Below the pieces are notes generated by a model that saw only the letters and a list, made by a program, of their open reading frames with translations, made no database searches and was not told the origin of the DNA. The translations under genes and the position numbers were made by a program. A stretch of DNA of 64,000 bases. Origin: Dromaius novaehollandiae (Eukaryota > Chordata > Aves > Casuariiformes > Dromaiidae). Of the stretch, positions 1 to 12,095 are shown piece after piece; within the stretch, counting starts at the first letter, position 1; each line of letters begins with the position of its first letter. The stretch covers positions 16,298,469-16,362,468 of the forward strand of contig NC_088112.1 in NCBI RefSeq assembly GCF_036370855.1. Reading direction: 5' to 3'.

Positions 1-391
1 CTCTAAGGAAGGAAAGTGCTAGAATAGTGGAACATTTCAATGAGGCCGCAGCCAAAGCTGTGTTTTAAACTCCCAAACAGCAAATAAACTCCCGAACATG
101 TTACATAGTCTGTATTTTCACAAATTTCCACACCTGGCTGTACAGTGCAGCCTGGACCAAGATCAGGCTGCGTGAGCGTGCTGCTGCGGAGCTAACCCGA
201 GCGCAAGACTTGCCGTTTGGGCCGGCTGAGGGGGACAGATGATGACCGACTGAGCACAGTTTGCCGGAGTAAACATACCCCCATTTCTCAATGTCTGAAA
301 CAAACTTAGGTCTGCAACATGACCTGTGCCGGTTCGGGGCTCTGCAGGGTGTGGCTGCAGGGTTTGAAATCTAGCCCTAGTACTTTCAAAC

Positions 392-435
392 TGCATTTAG
401 CTCTTGAGTCTGTTGCATTTAGCTCTTGAGTCTGT
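392..435 (+). repeat. Perfect tandem duplication of a 22-bp unit
   Basis: Bases 392-413 and 414-435 are identical (the unit starts TGCATTTAGCTC and ends TTGAGTCTGT). There are two copies and no mismatch, so the duplication is recent or may be an assembly artefact. No function is apparent. Confidence 0.95.
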
Positions 436-3065
436 GGTGTCAAATTAGCAAGTCTTAGCTATATCTAGAAGTTACCATTGTCTCTTTGACACTGTATTGC
501 ACAGCAAAGCAAAGCAGCCAGTCACCATGTCGCAGCTGAAGCCACGATTACATGACACACTGGCAGCAAGAGCAGCTTAGGGTATTCCTGTTCCTACCTC
601 CCACAGTTCACAAAGACGAGGGTCAAAGTACTGGATGGGCCACAGGCAGCCTCTTAATTCCTGAGTGTTTCAGCTTCCTTGACCTTGTGGTGAAGTTTAG
701 ATGAGGATTGCAGCCTGTGTTGAGCCATGGTATATTCCTTTGTTTTCATCTGGTTTCTAACATGAAAAGATTAAAGTAGTGGTAGTAACCACTATATATG
801 CTATAGCTTTTTGAGCTTCAGCAGTCCAGCCTGGGAATTAAATGAACCTTTAGCTGTTTTGCCTCTGTTCTTTTTTTCTGAAAATGAATTAAAGACACAA
901 CGATGAGCCTACATTACCAATGCTGGACTCTGGCCAGAGCTTGAATATATTGCTGTTCAGTTATTTTCAGCTTGGAATCCCCTATCTTTTTCTATCATGG
1001 TTCCCCAGCCAAAACAGTGCATTTCAACAGCAAGATAAATGCAAACATGACCTGGAAAAGGTCTACCTAATCTTGTCATCATCTGTTAACTGTGCAGTGT
1101 GAATGGCTTGATATAAGATGCTTGTGTGCAATATTTTATCGAAAGTGTGGATTCCTGTGCTTCCAGATGCTGTTTATCAACTCCCCCAAGGAGTCCTGTC
1201 CCTGTACCCACAAGGGACACATTCTGCTCTGAGTCACACCAGGATATGTCTGAAATACTTCAGTTGCCTCTAGTAGCATAACCGGATTTTTATCAATGTA
1301 ACTGAGACAAGATTCTGTCCAAGATGTTCTAATAAAAACTAGAGTCTGCCCTGGGAACAAAGAGCATGTGATAGGTTTCTTCCAGCTCACTCAGCACTAC
1401 AGAGCTGAAAACAAGATGGTGCTGCTTGCGAACTCGCGGAGGTGCTGACATTCCTCATGCCTTTCACATTACAGGGGCCAGCTACACAAGTCTCCCAAGG
1501 TCTGCAGGCTTGGAGCCTTCACATGGATATGAACTTTGATACTGATGGACTCTGTAACTGACTGATAAAATAAGTCGCAGGGGAAAGAGGTCAGTGGATA
1601 GTAAGAAAATGTGGAGTTGCTGTATGTACTGGCACTCACAGCACTGAAATGAATAATTACCTGCACAGTTGCTTGCTACAGTTTGCAGCAGGATGTTATG
1701 GGCTTGGCACTGCCAGTTATATTTTCTTTTATGACCCTACAACAAGAGGGGGCTAGTTATGCAAGGGCAGTATGTTGGCTCTACTGTTTTTTGTGCATGA
1801 TAGTGAATATACTGCTTGTTAGCCTTCTGTGTGCTGATAAAGTCTTCTGCCATTTCTTCCCATTATTTTGTAAACATGTTAACAGTAATAACCAATTTGG
1901 TAAAAAGGAAATTTCAGTCAATCTACGTACAGAAATACATGTGAGAAGAGCATGGTCAGATTTGTGTGCCAGCAACACATTTGAATGACACAAAACCAAA
2001 GTTGAAATGCAGAACAAAACCACATTAGCGCCTTTGGCAACTACGAGCAAGGGGAGGGTGCAAGCAGCCCCGGTGAGGCATACTCAGACTTCCTTTTCCC
2101 TCTCTTGTGCTGTAAAAGCAGAACTTGCTGCCTCCAGGGTAGTCTGAAGTGTTTGGCTCCCATGGGATGTCTTTCTGTTCTGCTTCTTGCATTGCCAGGG
2201 AAGGCTGGAACAGCAAGGACTTGAATGCTGCCTGGAACATGGCACCAGCGCAGAGACGGGAACCTGCCCTTGCATTGTACTCTGCTAGCCATAGGCATCT
2301 CGCCTGTCTCTGATGGGGCAGGGCCTGTGCCTACAGTCGAGCTACGCAGTCCTGCAGGTGGGGCTGCCAGGCAGGGTTTGCTCCATGTCACGGCCATGGT
2401 TCACAGCACTTCTCCATGTTTTCCATCTCCACAGAGCTCCAGTCCTGCTCTCCCACCCGCTCTGCCCACCGTGTTCCTGCTCTTGCAGGTATTCCTTCTG
2501 TTCCTGCGTATATATAGCTCATGCGAGAGTGTCTCCACTTCGTAGACATGGGTTATCAAGGGAGCACCTCCTTAAGCCACAGCACATACGGTGTGAAATC
2601 AAATGGGAGAGTAGTCTGACTCTCCCTCCTTGATGGGATGTAGAGAGAGGTCGATCTGTGTTTCTTTGGAAAACATTATCAGCTAACTCCCCTCTGCAAT
2701 GAGCCTATGTTATAAAAGAAGTCTACAGGTCTTACTATTTCTGGTGTGTCACCTCCGCTCATGTCTGTGATTTGGATGCAACCTTTGGCTCAGGAGGTCC
2801 TTTAGCTGTTGACTGCCAGAACTGGGAGTGTCTCAGAGAAGGGCTCAGGCAAGCTTTGTTATGCTACTTATTTTCTTTCCCTCATCATCCCCCGTTGGTC
2901 ACAGGTGGAGTTAAGATACTGGTCAAGCTGGACCTTTGCTCTGAGCAGTGTGGCTTTTCTTGTGTTTTCCTAAGAGGTGTTTAATTTCCCACAGGAACCA
3001 ATTTGTCTCTTAGTGAGACCATGTGGAGACTAGGGGGGATCTAAGAGCCTCCAAAGCAGAGCGGG

Positions 3066-3102
3066 TTCGTTCGTTCGTTCTTTTTTTTGTTTTTTTTTTT
3101 TG
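3066..3102 (+). repeat. (TTCG)n followed by poly-T
   Basis: Three to four TTCG units lead into a run of T interrupted by one G. TTCG is a CpG-containing tetranucleotide, unusual in the CpG-poor flank. Confidence 0.85.
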
Positions 3103-6099
3103 GACTGGGCAATGTATTGAGGACATCCAGCTGGAGTGTGAGAAAACAGGTGACCTCAAGGAGCTTCCATCACTACAGAAATACTTTGTGGCATCTCTCG
3201 GTGGTTTTTTTGCCCTTCAGTTGCTGTATTGGCATGTGTACGGTTAGGAATGAGCTGTGAGGCACACAGAGAACACCTCTCTATAAATCCTTTGGGAGTC
3301 CTCATGGTAAAGGGAAGCCTCCTGAGCTCAGAGGGAGCTGAAAAATAATCTAGTGTTGCAATTACTGAGCACCTAGCATGACATCTATTCCACTGTGCTT
3401 TTCTGAGGAAAATTGGTGGGCAGCCCTTGGTACTTTCTGCTGTGGGAAGACTGTAGGATCACAGCTGAAGAAGACATCCCGAGGGGCAGTTCTGTGAATG
3501 TTGGCACACTCCACAAATTTAAATGGCCTGCCCATCCTTGTCCTCTGTGACTGCCCTGCCACAGCCTGCTGTTCCTATTCCTCTTGGAAAGCAAGTACCT
3601 CTCTGTGGGAGCAGGGCAGGGGAGATGCCGGCTTTATTGCTTGAAATTATGAGAAGTACCGCATCCAGCTTCGTGCAGTAGAAACTGGTTTGCCCTTTTC
3701 CAGAACTGCTTCGTATGCTTTTGGGTTCACAGCAGTTCAGGCTCATCAGGCCAAAGGCTGCCAAGTGCTTACGTGCAAAACTGCTTCATAGTGGAAATGC
3801 AACCAGAATGTCAATAGGATGGACTGACAGCCAGTCTAGATCAATATGAACTGTGCTGCCAGACTGGAGAAAACTGCAAGGAGGAGAATTAAACAGCACA
3901 TAGGCGGACATGTGCAGGAAGGCTGGAAGGCTCATGAGAAGGGAGAAGTGGTGTTAGGAAAAAGGGGAAGACAGTGGTGGGACTACTTGTACTGCAGATC
4001 TCCAGTTTACAGGTATGTTGTAATATTGATGATGCTGGTCTTCTGGGTAGTGGCTGACATGCAAAAACACCCGGAAAATTGACAGAATTTGCAGGCTTGG
4101 GCTAGACTGGGGTGTGAATACAGACGTTTCTGGTGTGGCTGTCCAGGTGATATGGGCATGAATATAAATCTGAGTGCATGTCTACCTATTGCTGAAGGCA
4201 TACCCATGCTGACATTGCATTGGTATCATTTAACACCAACACGCACAGAAATCATATTTTGCTTTTGATTATTGAGTTCTAATTCAGATCTAAACCAAAA
4301 AGCCCTGCCAACTCAAATTTTATTCACGTGGTCTTTCTGCTCATTCTCCTTTTACTTGCCAAAAAACATGGGATACAGTCCATCCATTTGAAATAAAAAA
4401 ATGCAAAGATTGTTTCTGTGTCATCACTGCGCTGTTGGGTATCCAGGATCTATACAAGTGTCTGGTTCTAAGATGTGAAAGAATGCCTTCCTGCTAGCTC
4501 CAGAGTACATTGTTTACTATTGCATCAGATGTACAAGTGGTAACGTGGCAATAAAGTGTTCTGGTCCTGTTCCTGGTGCTGACACTACTCTTAAGCAAAC
4601 TGCTCAAAACAGTTCCACCTGATCCAGTTCTCCCACCTGGACAGTGTGTTCATGAGCCAGGTGGTTGTGATGATGAATGGACTCTCATCTAAGGTTCCCC
4701 CATGAAACCAAATCTTTGTATGACAGATTCCTAAGGCCAGGAGGCTGTGAAAAAGCCTGCAAACAAATAAAACACGACCAGTGTCTCTGCCAAAAAGCCA
4801 GATCCTGCTGTCCTGTTCTGACAGCATCAAAAGAAATAAATGCAATGGCTAATGGCCAGAAGAGCATGTTACCCTGGGTTCAGGGGAGCGCTCTTGCTTT
4901 TTTCCTGCTGTGACTGGAACAGTGCCAAGCTGACAGATTTCCATTGCCTGGTTTAGCTGCTTCAAAGGCTGCTGCTATTTCCTTTGAGTCATCCCGGTGA
5001 AAGAGCTGATAAGACTGGGCCAAGATGCAGTGCAGTGTTAGTCACTCACTGTATCTGTTTGGGAAATGCAGATCTCTCCAGAGCACTGTCACTAGGAGCC
5101 TGCCTGAGTGTGTGAGTCAGGGCTGGAGCCTTGGCACTTGTTCCTCCTGTGAACAAACATGTTTAGTCTTCAGTGCGTATTACCTGCTTTTGGGAAAAGC
5201 TGCACAGAGAAGGTCATGCCAACAGGAACTTGCTGAAGGAACAGACCTCATGCTGTGGATGAGAGTAAGGACGTTCCAAGACCCCATGTCCCAAAGCTTT
5301 CCAAACTTCCTCAAGTCCCTCCACAATGTTTTATGGTTCAAGACAAGCTCTGACGCAGGTTGCTGACCATCTGAAACTGCGGGAGCCCAAGCATGCTTGG
5401 AGCGTGCCTCAGGAGACCCTGCAAGAGGAATGCTGCGTGTGCCAAGTGCACGTTCTCCAGCCGCACAGACGTAACTCCTCAGCACGGGTTCTACGCAGCA
5501 TCCAGCAGCAGCAGGGTCTGTATCAATGAAAGAGAAAGCTGTGGTTATATTTATGTGTCTGAATGGAAGCTCTGTTTTTTCAGGGATGAGGAAAATTTTG
5601 TAAGGTATCTTAGTTTCAGAGTTGGTCTTGAATTTTTAACCCAATCCAACTGGTTTGATACAGAGGAAACACTCTAGGCAAGGGCAGCCTATTGGGATTG
5701 TTTTGTGCTGGTGTTTGGTTTTGGGAATGAGTTTCTCATTCCTAGTCCCATGTCCACCTGTTACCTGTTGTCTTCACTGACAAACGCTCCTGAGCTGAAC
5801 TCATCGAATGTTCAGGAGTAGCTAAGATGGGATTTATCAAGATTCTGACAGAGAATAGACTGACCCAGGAAACAGCCTGACACACCCTTTCCTCTTGCCA
5901 GCTCCTTAGAAAAGTGCTATTCCCAATTGCCAGGATCCCTGGAGGCTCTGACCACATGCTTCTATCCCTGCCCAATAAAAGAGTCAAAATAAGCTCAGCT
6001 GAGCTCTGCAGTACACTGAAATTCCTTTCCACTGCAAAGAAATTTTTTGAAAAGTGAGAAATTATAATTTTCAGTTTCCCTCTTTAACTTCCAAAGTGT

Positions 6100-6133
6100 A
6101 AAAAAAAAAAAAAAAAAAAAAAACAAAAAAAAA
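6100..6133 (+). repeat. Poly-A tract
   Basis: There are 24 A, one C and nine A, followed by a CCCACACCCC stretch. No retroposed gene body was recognised in front of it. Confidence 0.9.
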
Positions 6134-7329
6134 CCCACACCCCTTGCCAAACTTTAGCTTTAAAACAAATTTATTTTGAACCTGCCCAGCCACTCTGAAG
6201 TCCTGACTATTCCTTACGTCCATCTTTCTCTTTGCTGAGCTGTTGTTGCGCAGGACTGCTGGAGCTTGCACAGTTGCTGTCTTCATGGGAGATGCTGAGA
6301 GAGCATCTCAGGGTTAGGAAGACTATTAAAGAGCAATTCCTGAATGGACTGGCACTGACTTCCATGCCAGCAGTATAAGACCAAAGCTATGTGCTTTGAA
6401 AATTCCACTCCCAAACTGAAACATGGTAAGCAGCATATGAAGGTCTGCTGTCTGACTGTTTCGCCTTTAGGGACTCTGTATGACAATTCAGTGAACTCTG
6501 TCAAAACAAGCCAAAGCAGGTGTGCAGAACAACTGGCTGAAGCTCTAGGGCCCTAAATCATGGCCTGATATTGGTGGATTTCATCATTTTTGTAGTGATA
6601 AACGTGCTGTGTGCTGTGATAAATGTAGCAGGGATGCAGCTATGACTTTGCTTTTTAGAGGAGGGTGAGTTAAAAGAGACACTGAGAAGCTAGAAAAGCG
6701 ACAGCTTCCAACAGGCTCGCCTAAAAGGCTGGATGGGGTCATTTCCACCAGTCACTTCCAACATTCTCTGCGATTCCCCGAAGTTCTTCCAAGACAAACA
6801 AAACCCTGTTTGCTGAGGCTTTCCCAACCCTCCTCCTGACACAAGAACCCTCTTTAGCAGAGACAAATTCCCCAAAGCCATTTGCTGCAACTGCTGCCTA
6901 ATGACTATCATGCTGCTGTTTCCTTATAGATTACTTCAAGATGCTGCCTGAGACCCTGCCTGTCTAATCCAATTGGTTTCACTTTGGATGCCTACAAGAG
7001 ATGAAGCTAAACAAAATAAATGTAAGCCAAAGCAAACCTAATGCACGCTGCTGAGGAATACTGCTTATCATGTAAAGGTCAACTGCTCTCAGACTGCTGC
7101 TGAATTACAGGGTTTTCTTTCTTCTCCAGTCAGGGCAACAGACTGAAGCAACTGGGCAGATGTCCAGTTGTGTGAGAGGCAGATTCGATGTGGGGCTGAA
7201 GTGGGCTGTAGGTCCCACTAGCAGCAGGTGCTCCCGGCCCTCTGGCTGGGGGCAGCGCACCATGCACTCTGTAGTGAGATAAAACCTGTTTTGAGGGCTC
7301 AGACAGAGCGTTTGGGAAATGCAACTTTG

Positions 7330-7470
7330 AGGCTCAGGTCTGCTATTGATTTCCTGTGTGTCCCTGACCAACTCACTTAACCTTTTCGTATTTCAGCTTC
7401 TCGTGGATAAAAAGAAGAGTAATGATAGCATTTCTCTGCTTCCACAGGGTGTAGTGAGGACAACAACCTT
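7330..7470 (+). mobile_element. CORE-SINE / MIR-like fragment
   Basis: The order of motifs matches the 3' half of MIR-type elements: 'ccctgaccaactcacttaac' for the GACCTTGGGCAAGTCACTTA region, then a TTTCAGCTTCTCGTGGATAA stretch for the 'cctcatctgtaaaa' region, then AGTAATGATAGCA, and finally 'acagggtgtagtgagga'. Many substitutions indicate an old copy. The call rests on remembered consensus, not on an alignment. Confidence 0.7.
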
Positions 7471-10400
7471 AAGAGGTGGCTTGGATACTTTGGCCCTCAG
7501 GGACTTCTAAGTCCTAGAGCACCAATTCAAATTCACACGCCAAACATTTTATACAGTGCCAAGCAAGGGGATAGAGCTTTTCATTTGCTATGGAGAGGTC
7601 ACCACAAAACTATGTATTGTTCTGAATAGTGCCAGAAATTCTCTTTAGTTTTATTTCTGCAGCAAGGGGCTCTGTTTACATCAGCATGCACAAACTTTAA
7701 AGAATCTTCAGACTTACTGTGCAAGGCTGGGAAGCTTGCAACAAAATTCCAGGATAAAGCTAATATTGCCCAGTGTCCTGGCCAAATGAACTATACAAAT
7801 CCCGGCGTTTTTTGCACATTCAAACCATATCCAAAATAGTTTAAAATGTTCAAAATCTAGGGGACATGGTAACAAGCAGTCTGTTAAGGATGGTCTGCTA
7901 TAACATCAGTAGAACTTCCATTCTGCAAGAGGAAGAGTTCATCATGTATTCCCAGATGTCTCCATCAAATACTAGGAGAAAACTTGCAGAAGCTTGTCAT
8001 TTGTCTCTGTGTTTTCAGTCTTAATAACCCTGTTGCAGCTGCTCTCCTAACCACTGATCCCAGTTCTCACCTTTCCTTGGTCTGGAAGAGGAAAAGCACA
8101 AAGATGATGTATAAAGGTCCTTGAAACTGAACTGATTCTTTAATTTAATTTCTTAAAGTCTAAATAGTTACAAAGTCTTGCTGTTCTGCTAATTTACCTT
8201 CAGTTAAAGAAAATGAAAAATCAAGTAAGCACCTTTTCTCCATAGAAACTATGAAAAGTTGTTTCATGTGCACTGCATGCCTGAAACAGGGGGAAACAAC
8301 CTTGTTTCTGTGCTTTGTTCACAAAACTGTCACCATTTCCTTTAATGTGGGCTTAGGACAGAGAAGATCAGCACTGATAAACTTCATGTAGATGTAAGTC
8401 AGATATAGTCTCATCACAACAAGACATCAGTAAGCAGCACTTCTTAATCTTGCTCTTACATGGAAAATAAACCTATTCTTGCCATATAGAAGGTACAATA
8501 TCTTAGTGTCCCTGTTTTAACTTTTTTCTGGTTTGTATCTAAAGTAGGAAGTACCCAGCTTTTATGAACTCATCTTTCAGATAATGAAATATTGCTCCTG
8601 GCACTTAGAAAATCATTCAGTTTTGCCTTTATTGCTGAAAATTGGATGTGACCATTCCTATTGTACATTTTTTTTCTCTCTTATATTAAATACTTTATCT
8701 CGTCCAGGAACAGTATAAGTGTATTTGAAAGGTTCTTCCCTTGCATTTTTAATACGCAGCTGTCCTCATCACCTGTAACTGTAGAGTCCAACTACCATTA
8801 CCAGATGTTGCTCCAATTTGTAACTTTGAAATATTTCAAGAATAAGCTAAAATACAAGGAGCAAGTTCTCAATACCATATACATTCACAAGCTCATTTCC
8901 CTGCAGTACTTGCAAACACAAAGTTTCAGTGGATGCAAAATATAGATTTCATGTTGTTTTCTTATTAAAACAGTTTTGGACTGTGAATCTAAATACCCTA
9001 TATGGTCAGATATGAAGACAATTCACTACTAGGAGCACTGCCAGCTAATGTCTTAAATGTTCCTCTGTTGCAGTGTATTCCAGCCCTTGAAGATGGTGTG
9101 CAGTATGGAAATCCAAAAGGATGAGTTGATTTTCAATTCCTCTATCCCAAGAATTTCAGGAGTTTCAAATCCAACTCTGAATTACACGGATTGTAGAGCC
9201 ATGACCAGCTCCACTGTGATGTGGAATTTTCTGAATATACCTAAGAGACTAACTAGAAAGACATCTTTTCACAGTGTGACAAAAAGCTGTAATAGGATCC
9301 AACGTGAGGAACCCTTACTATATGAAATACATCAAGAACCTGAGCTATGGAACACACAGAAATCTGAATGACTTATACTGCTGGATGTTGTCCAGGCACT
9401 GCCAAAATAATCCAATTTTAGATAATTATAGCTTGCCAACATTGCAAAAATTGCCTTGCGTTGCATATTGCTTCTTTCCTCTGATTCCACTTTTTCCCCT
9501 GCTTGCTTCTGCTTCAGCTTCAAGCCCTGGAGAAGAATTGTATCACAGCTGAAATGAGGGTAACCAACAAAGGATCTCCTTGTTCCCAGCAGGGAGGCCC
9601 CACTACCACTATAACTGTCCAGTGCAACTTGGAGGTGCCCAAACACATGGGACTTGAATGCTAGTCAGAACAGTAGGTGGCTAACAGAAAGGGACAGAGA
9701 ATATCCCTCCCATAAAATGAGCACATACAATTGAAATGTAAGGCCAAACAGCTCCCAAACATGCTCTCATTCCCCTTCTACGGGACAGTTTTGCTTTCTG
9801 CTAAGGTGACATAACACTTCTGCACAGCTAAATCTGCCTCTGACCGGGGTGCACTAGCTGACTGCTCTACTTGTCCCTCCCTAGCACCAAGATTAGGTGT
9901 CTGTGCCATATTTGCATTGGTTATCTGGTAGCTCTGCACCAGCCAGCCTCTTCCAGAGAATTTCATGTCAGTCACAGAGCATTCTGGAGCACGACATACA
10001 TCATGTACTAAACAATTCATCAAGAATGACTGTATTTTCAAACTGCAGCACCCAGACTGTGCTCAGACATGTGCACAACCTTCCTGCATGTCCAGAGCCT
10101 GTCTGGTAAACACCAGTGTGTGATACTTGGAAGCTCCCAAAGTTCTGGTTTGTGTCCACGCTGTGCTATATGTGTCCTCCATGATGAGATGTACCTTCAG
10201 TACACTGGTTCCTGCTCTGGCTTGTGTGCATTTAGAGACAGAGCCAAATGATGGAGACTATGACAGTATGGAAGAAAAATGAACAATCTTTCAGTCCAAC
10301 AGGAGGAAGCTCCCCAAAAAATCAAAGGGATGTTCCCATCTTGGACATTGGTGAAATTTCTTTAGCAGCTCTTTACTTTTTTTTCTCCCTCTTTGTCTAT

Positions 10401-10474
10401 TCCACTAGCAAGTTTTAAAGTCAATTACAATATTCAGTAGGCTATTGGCAGCATGTCAACAAGACTCTAGAAAG

Positions 10475-10545
10475 AGACTCAGGAAACTGGCTGTGGTCCC
10501 TGCTTTGGCCAATTACATAACTGCTTCTCCTGTCTGCTGGAGCAC
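10475..10545 (+). mobile_element. Possible very old CORE-SINE head fragment
   Basis: The words 'gactcaggaaactggctgtg', GTCCCTGCTTTGGCC and ATAACTGCTTCTC resemble the head region of the same SINE family seen elsewhere in the window. The similarity is weak and could be chance. Confidence 0.3.
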
Positions 10546-11999
10546 TGCAGGGTCAATAAAAGACCTTTCCTCTCTATGTTGCTACTAGAGGCAGTGCATT
10601 GCAATTTTACTTCCCGCCAGCAGTTCTTAGTGATCTGCACACACAGAGGCATTTCTCATGCATACAGGAGGTTCATTAGCCTATGCAACAGATACTCCAG
10701 TTCTGCCACCTAAATTGTGATGCTTAACACCCTCAATCACTTAATTTGCCTCATGAAATCAAATTACTGGAACTCTACATTAATAAAAGTAGTGCTCACT
10801 CTTGGATGGATTCCTCATTTTCCTATATTTTGTCTCTTTACATTCCACATACTAGCTACACTAAAACCCATTACTTCCAATAAAGGCTTTTTGGAATGAC
10901 TAACTGCTCTATTTAGTTCTCCTCTGCCACGCTGAATTACAAGAGCAAAAGAGGTTTTTAATCAATGTCTCACAGCTAGATTAAACATGGTGTAAAAGGA
11001 GAGGGGCAGGGAACAACACCCAGACACTAAAGTTTTGCTAGGATTTCCACCCCATGGACTAGTCTGACAGACTGTGTTCTAGAAAAAGCAAAGCAGCTCT
11101 TCTCTTCAAGTTAGTACTAAATATATCTGCATATATATGTATGTATTAATACCTATCTATATGTACACATATGGACTATCAAAAGAGGAAGGAAGGAACT
11201 CTAATTGTCTTGGTGCAGACATACCTCCGGATTTTGCTGAGATAAGAACTTCTTAAGAGATTACACCAAATGCTGATGTATTTTTTGTGAATAGTAGTGA
11301 CCAAGGCCCCTTTTGGGCCCCACAAGTTTCAAGCATGGGAAGAGCCAGGAGTGTTCACCAGATGACAAGAAAGGCTGCCACTGCTGGAGAGGACTCCAGC
11401 CTTCTGGGCTACTGTTCTATATATTGTAGTGACTGGACATCTTTAGTAATACATTGAAACACTGCTAGGTAGAACAGTTAAAAAAATGGCAAGAAGAGTA
11501 GATAAAATATGGGACCTGCTTGCCCCCCACAAACAGACTCAAGAGCATGAGGCATGAATGGACCACATCTAGATGATTAGAAGGAGACATTTTCTTGATT
11601 TCTTCAAAAAAGGATGCTAGCTGCTACTTCTTGGGAACATGTTAGCTTCTCCAGAAGGAATACTGGGTCCTGAAATGATTGTGTTACACCCCCACCCGCT
11701 GAACGTCCCAGCCAAATTAGCTCTGGACATGTGTGCTCTACTGGTAGCATCTGAACAGGTCAATCCATACAGGGGAGGGAATGTAGGCTTATCTACATCT
11801 CACATCCTTGGCAACCTCCTTTAAAGTTCCAAGTTTAAAAAAGATTTAGTCTTGGGTATGCAAGAATCTGAGTGCAGGTGGAGAGGCTTGGGACCTATTG
11901 CAGGTCAAATAGTTTGAGTTGAATTGTTCGAGTAGGCTTGTGTGGTCCATGGCTCTATGTGCATGCTTGTGTGACATGCAGATGGCCTAGCATAACCAA

Positions 12000-12095
12000 C
12001 TGGACCTGACTGCAAAGCTGGCCCTGCCTCAAGCAAGGGGTAGACTAGATGACCTTCAGAGGTCCATCAAATCTAAGTTATTCTATGATTCTGTA
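12000..12095 (+). mobile_element. CR1 LINE 3' end fragment, forward orientation
   Basis: The stretch 'ggtagactagatgacc' followed by 'ttcagaggtccatcaaatct' and 'ttctatgattctgt' is the typical terminal sequence of a CR1 element read in sense, including the terminal ATTCTATG-type repeat. The start is uncertain because similarity fades upstream of about 12030. It is a short truncated copy with no coding capacity. Confidence 0.85.

Larger units (their letters stand above)
436..11999. other. Upstream flank, part 1: no supported gene
   Basis: Open frames here are short (under about 120 codons), overlap on both strands and show no family resemblance or codon bias. Apart from the repeats listed separately, I see ordinary moderately AT-rich DNA. 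No tRNA, microRNA hairpin or HTR4 exon was recognised. Confidence 0.6.
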
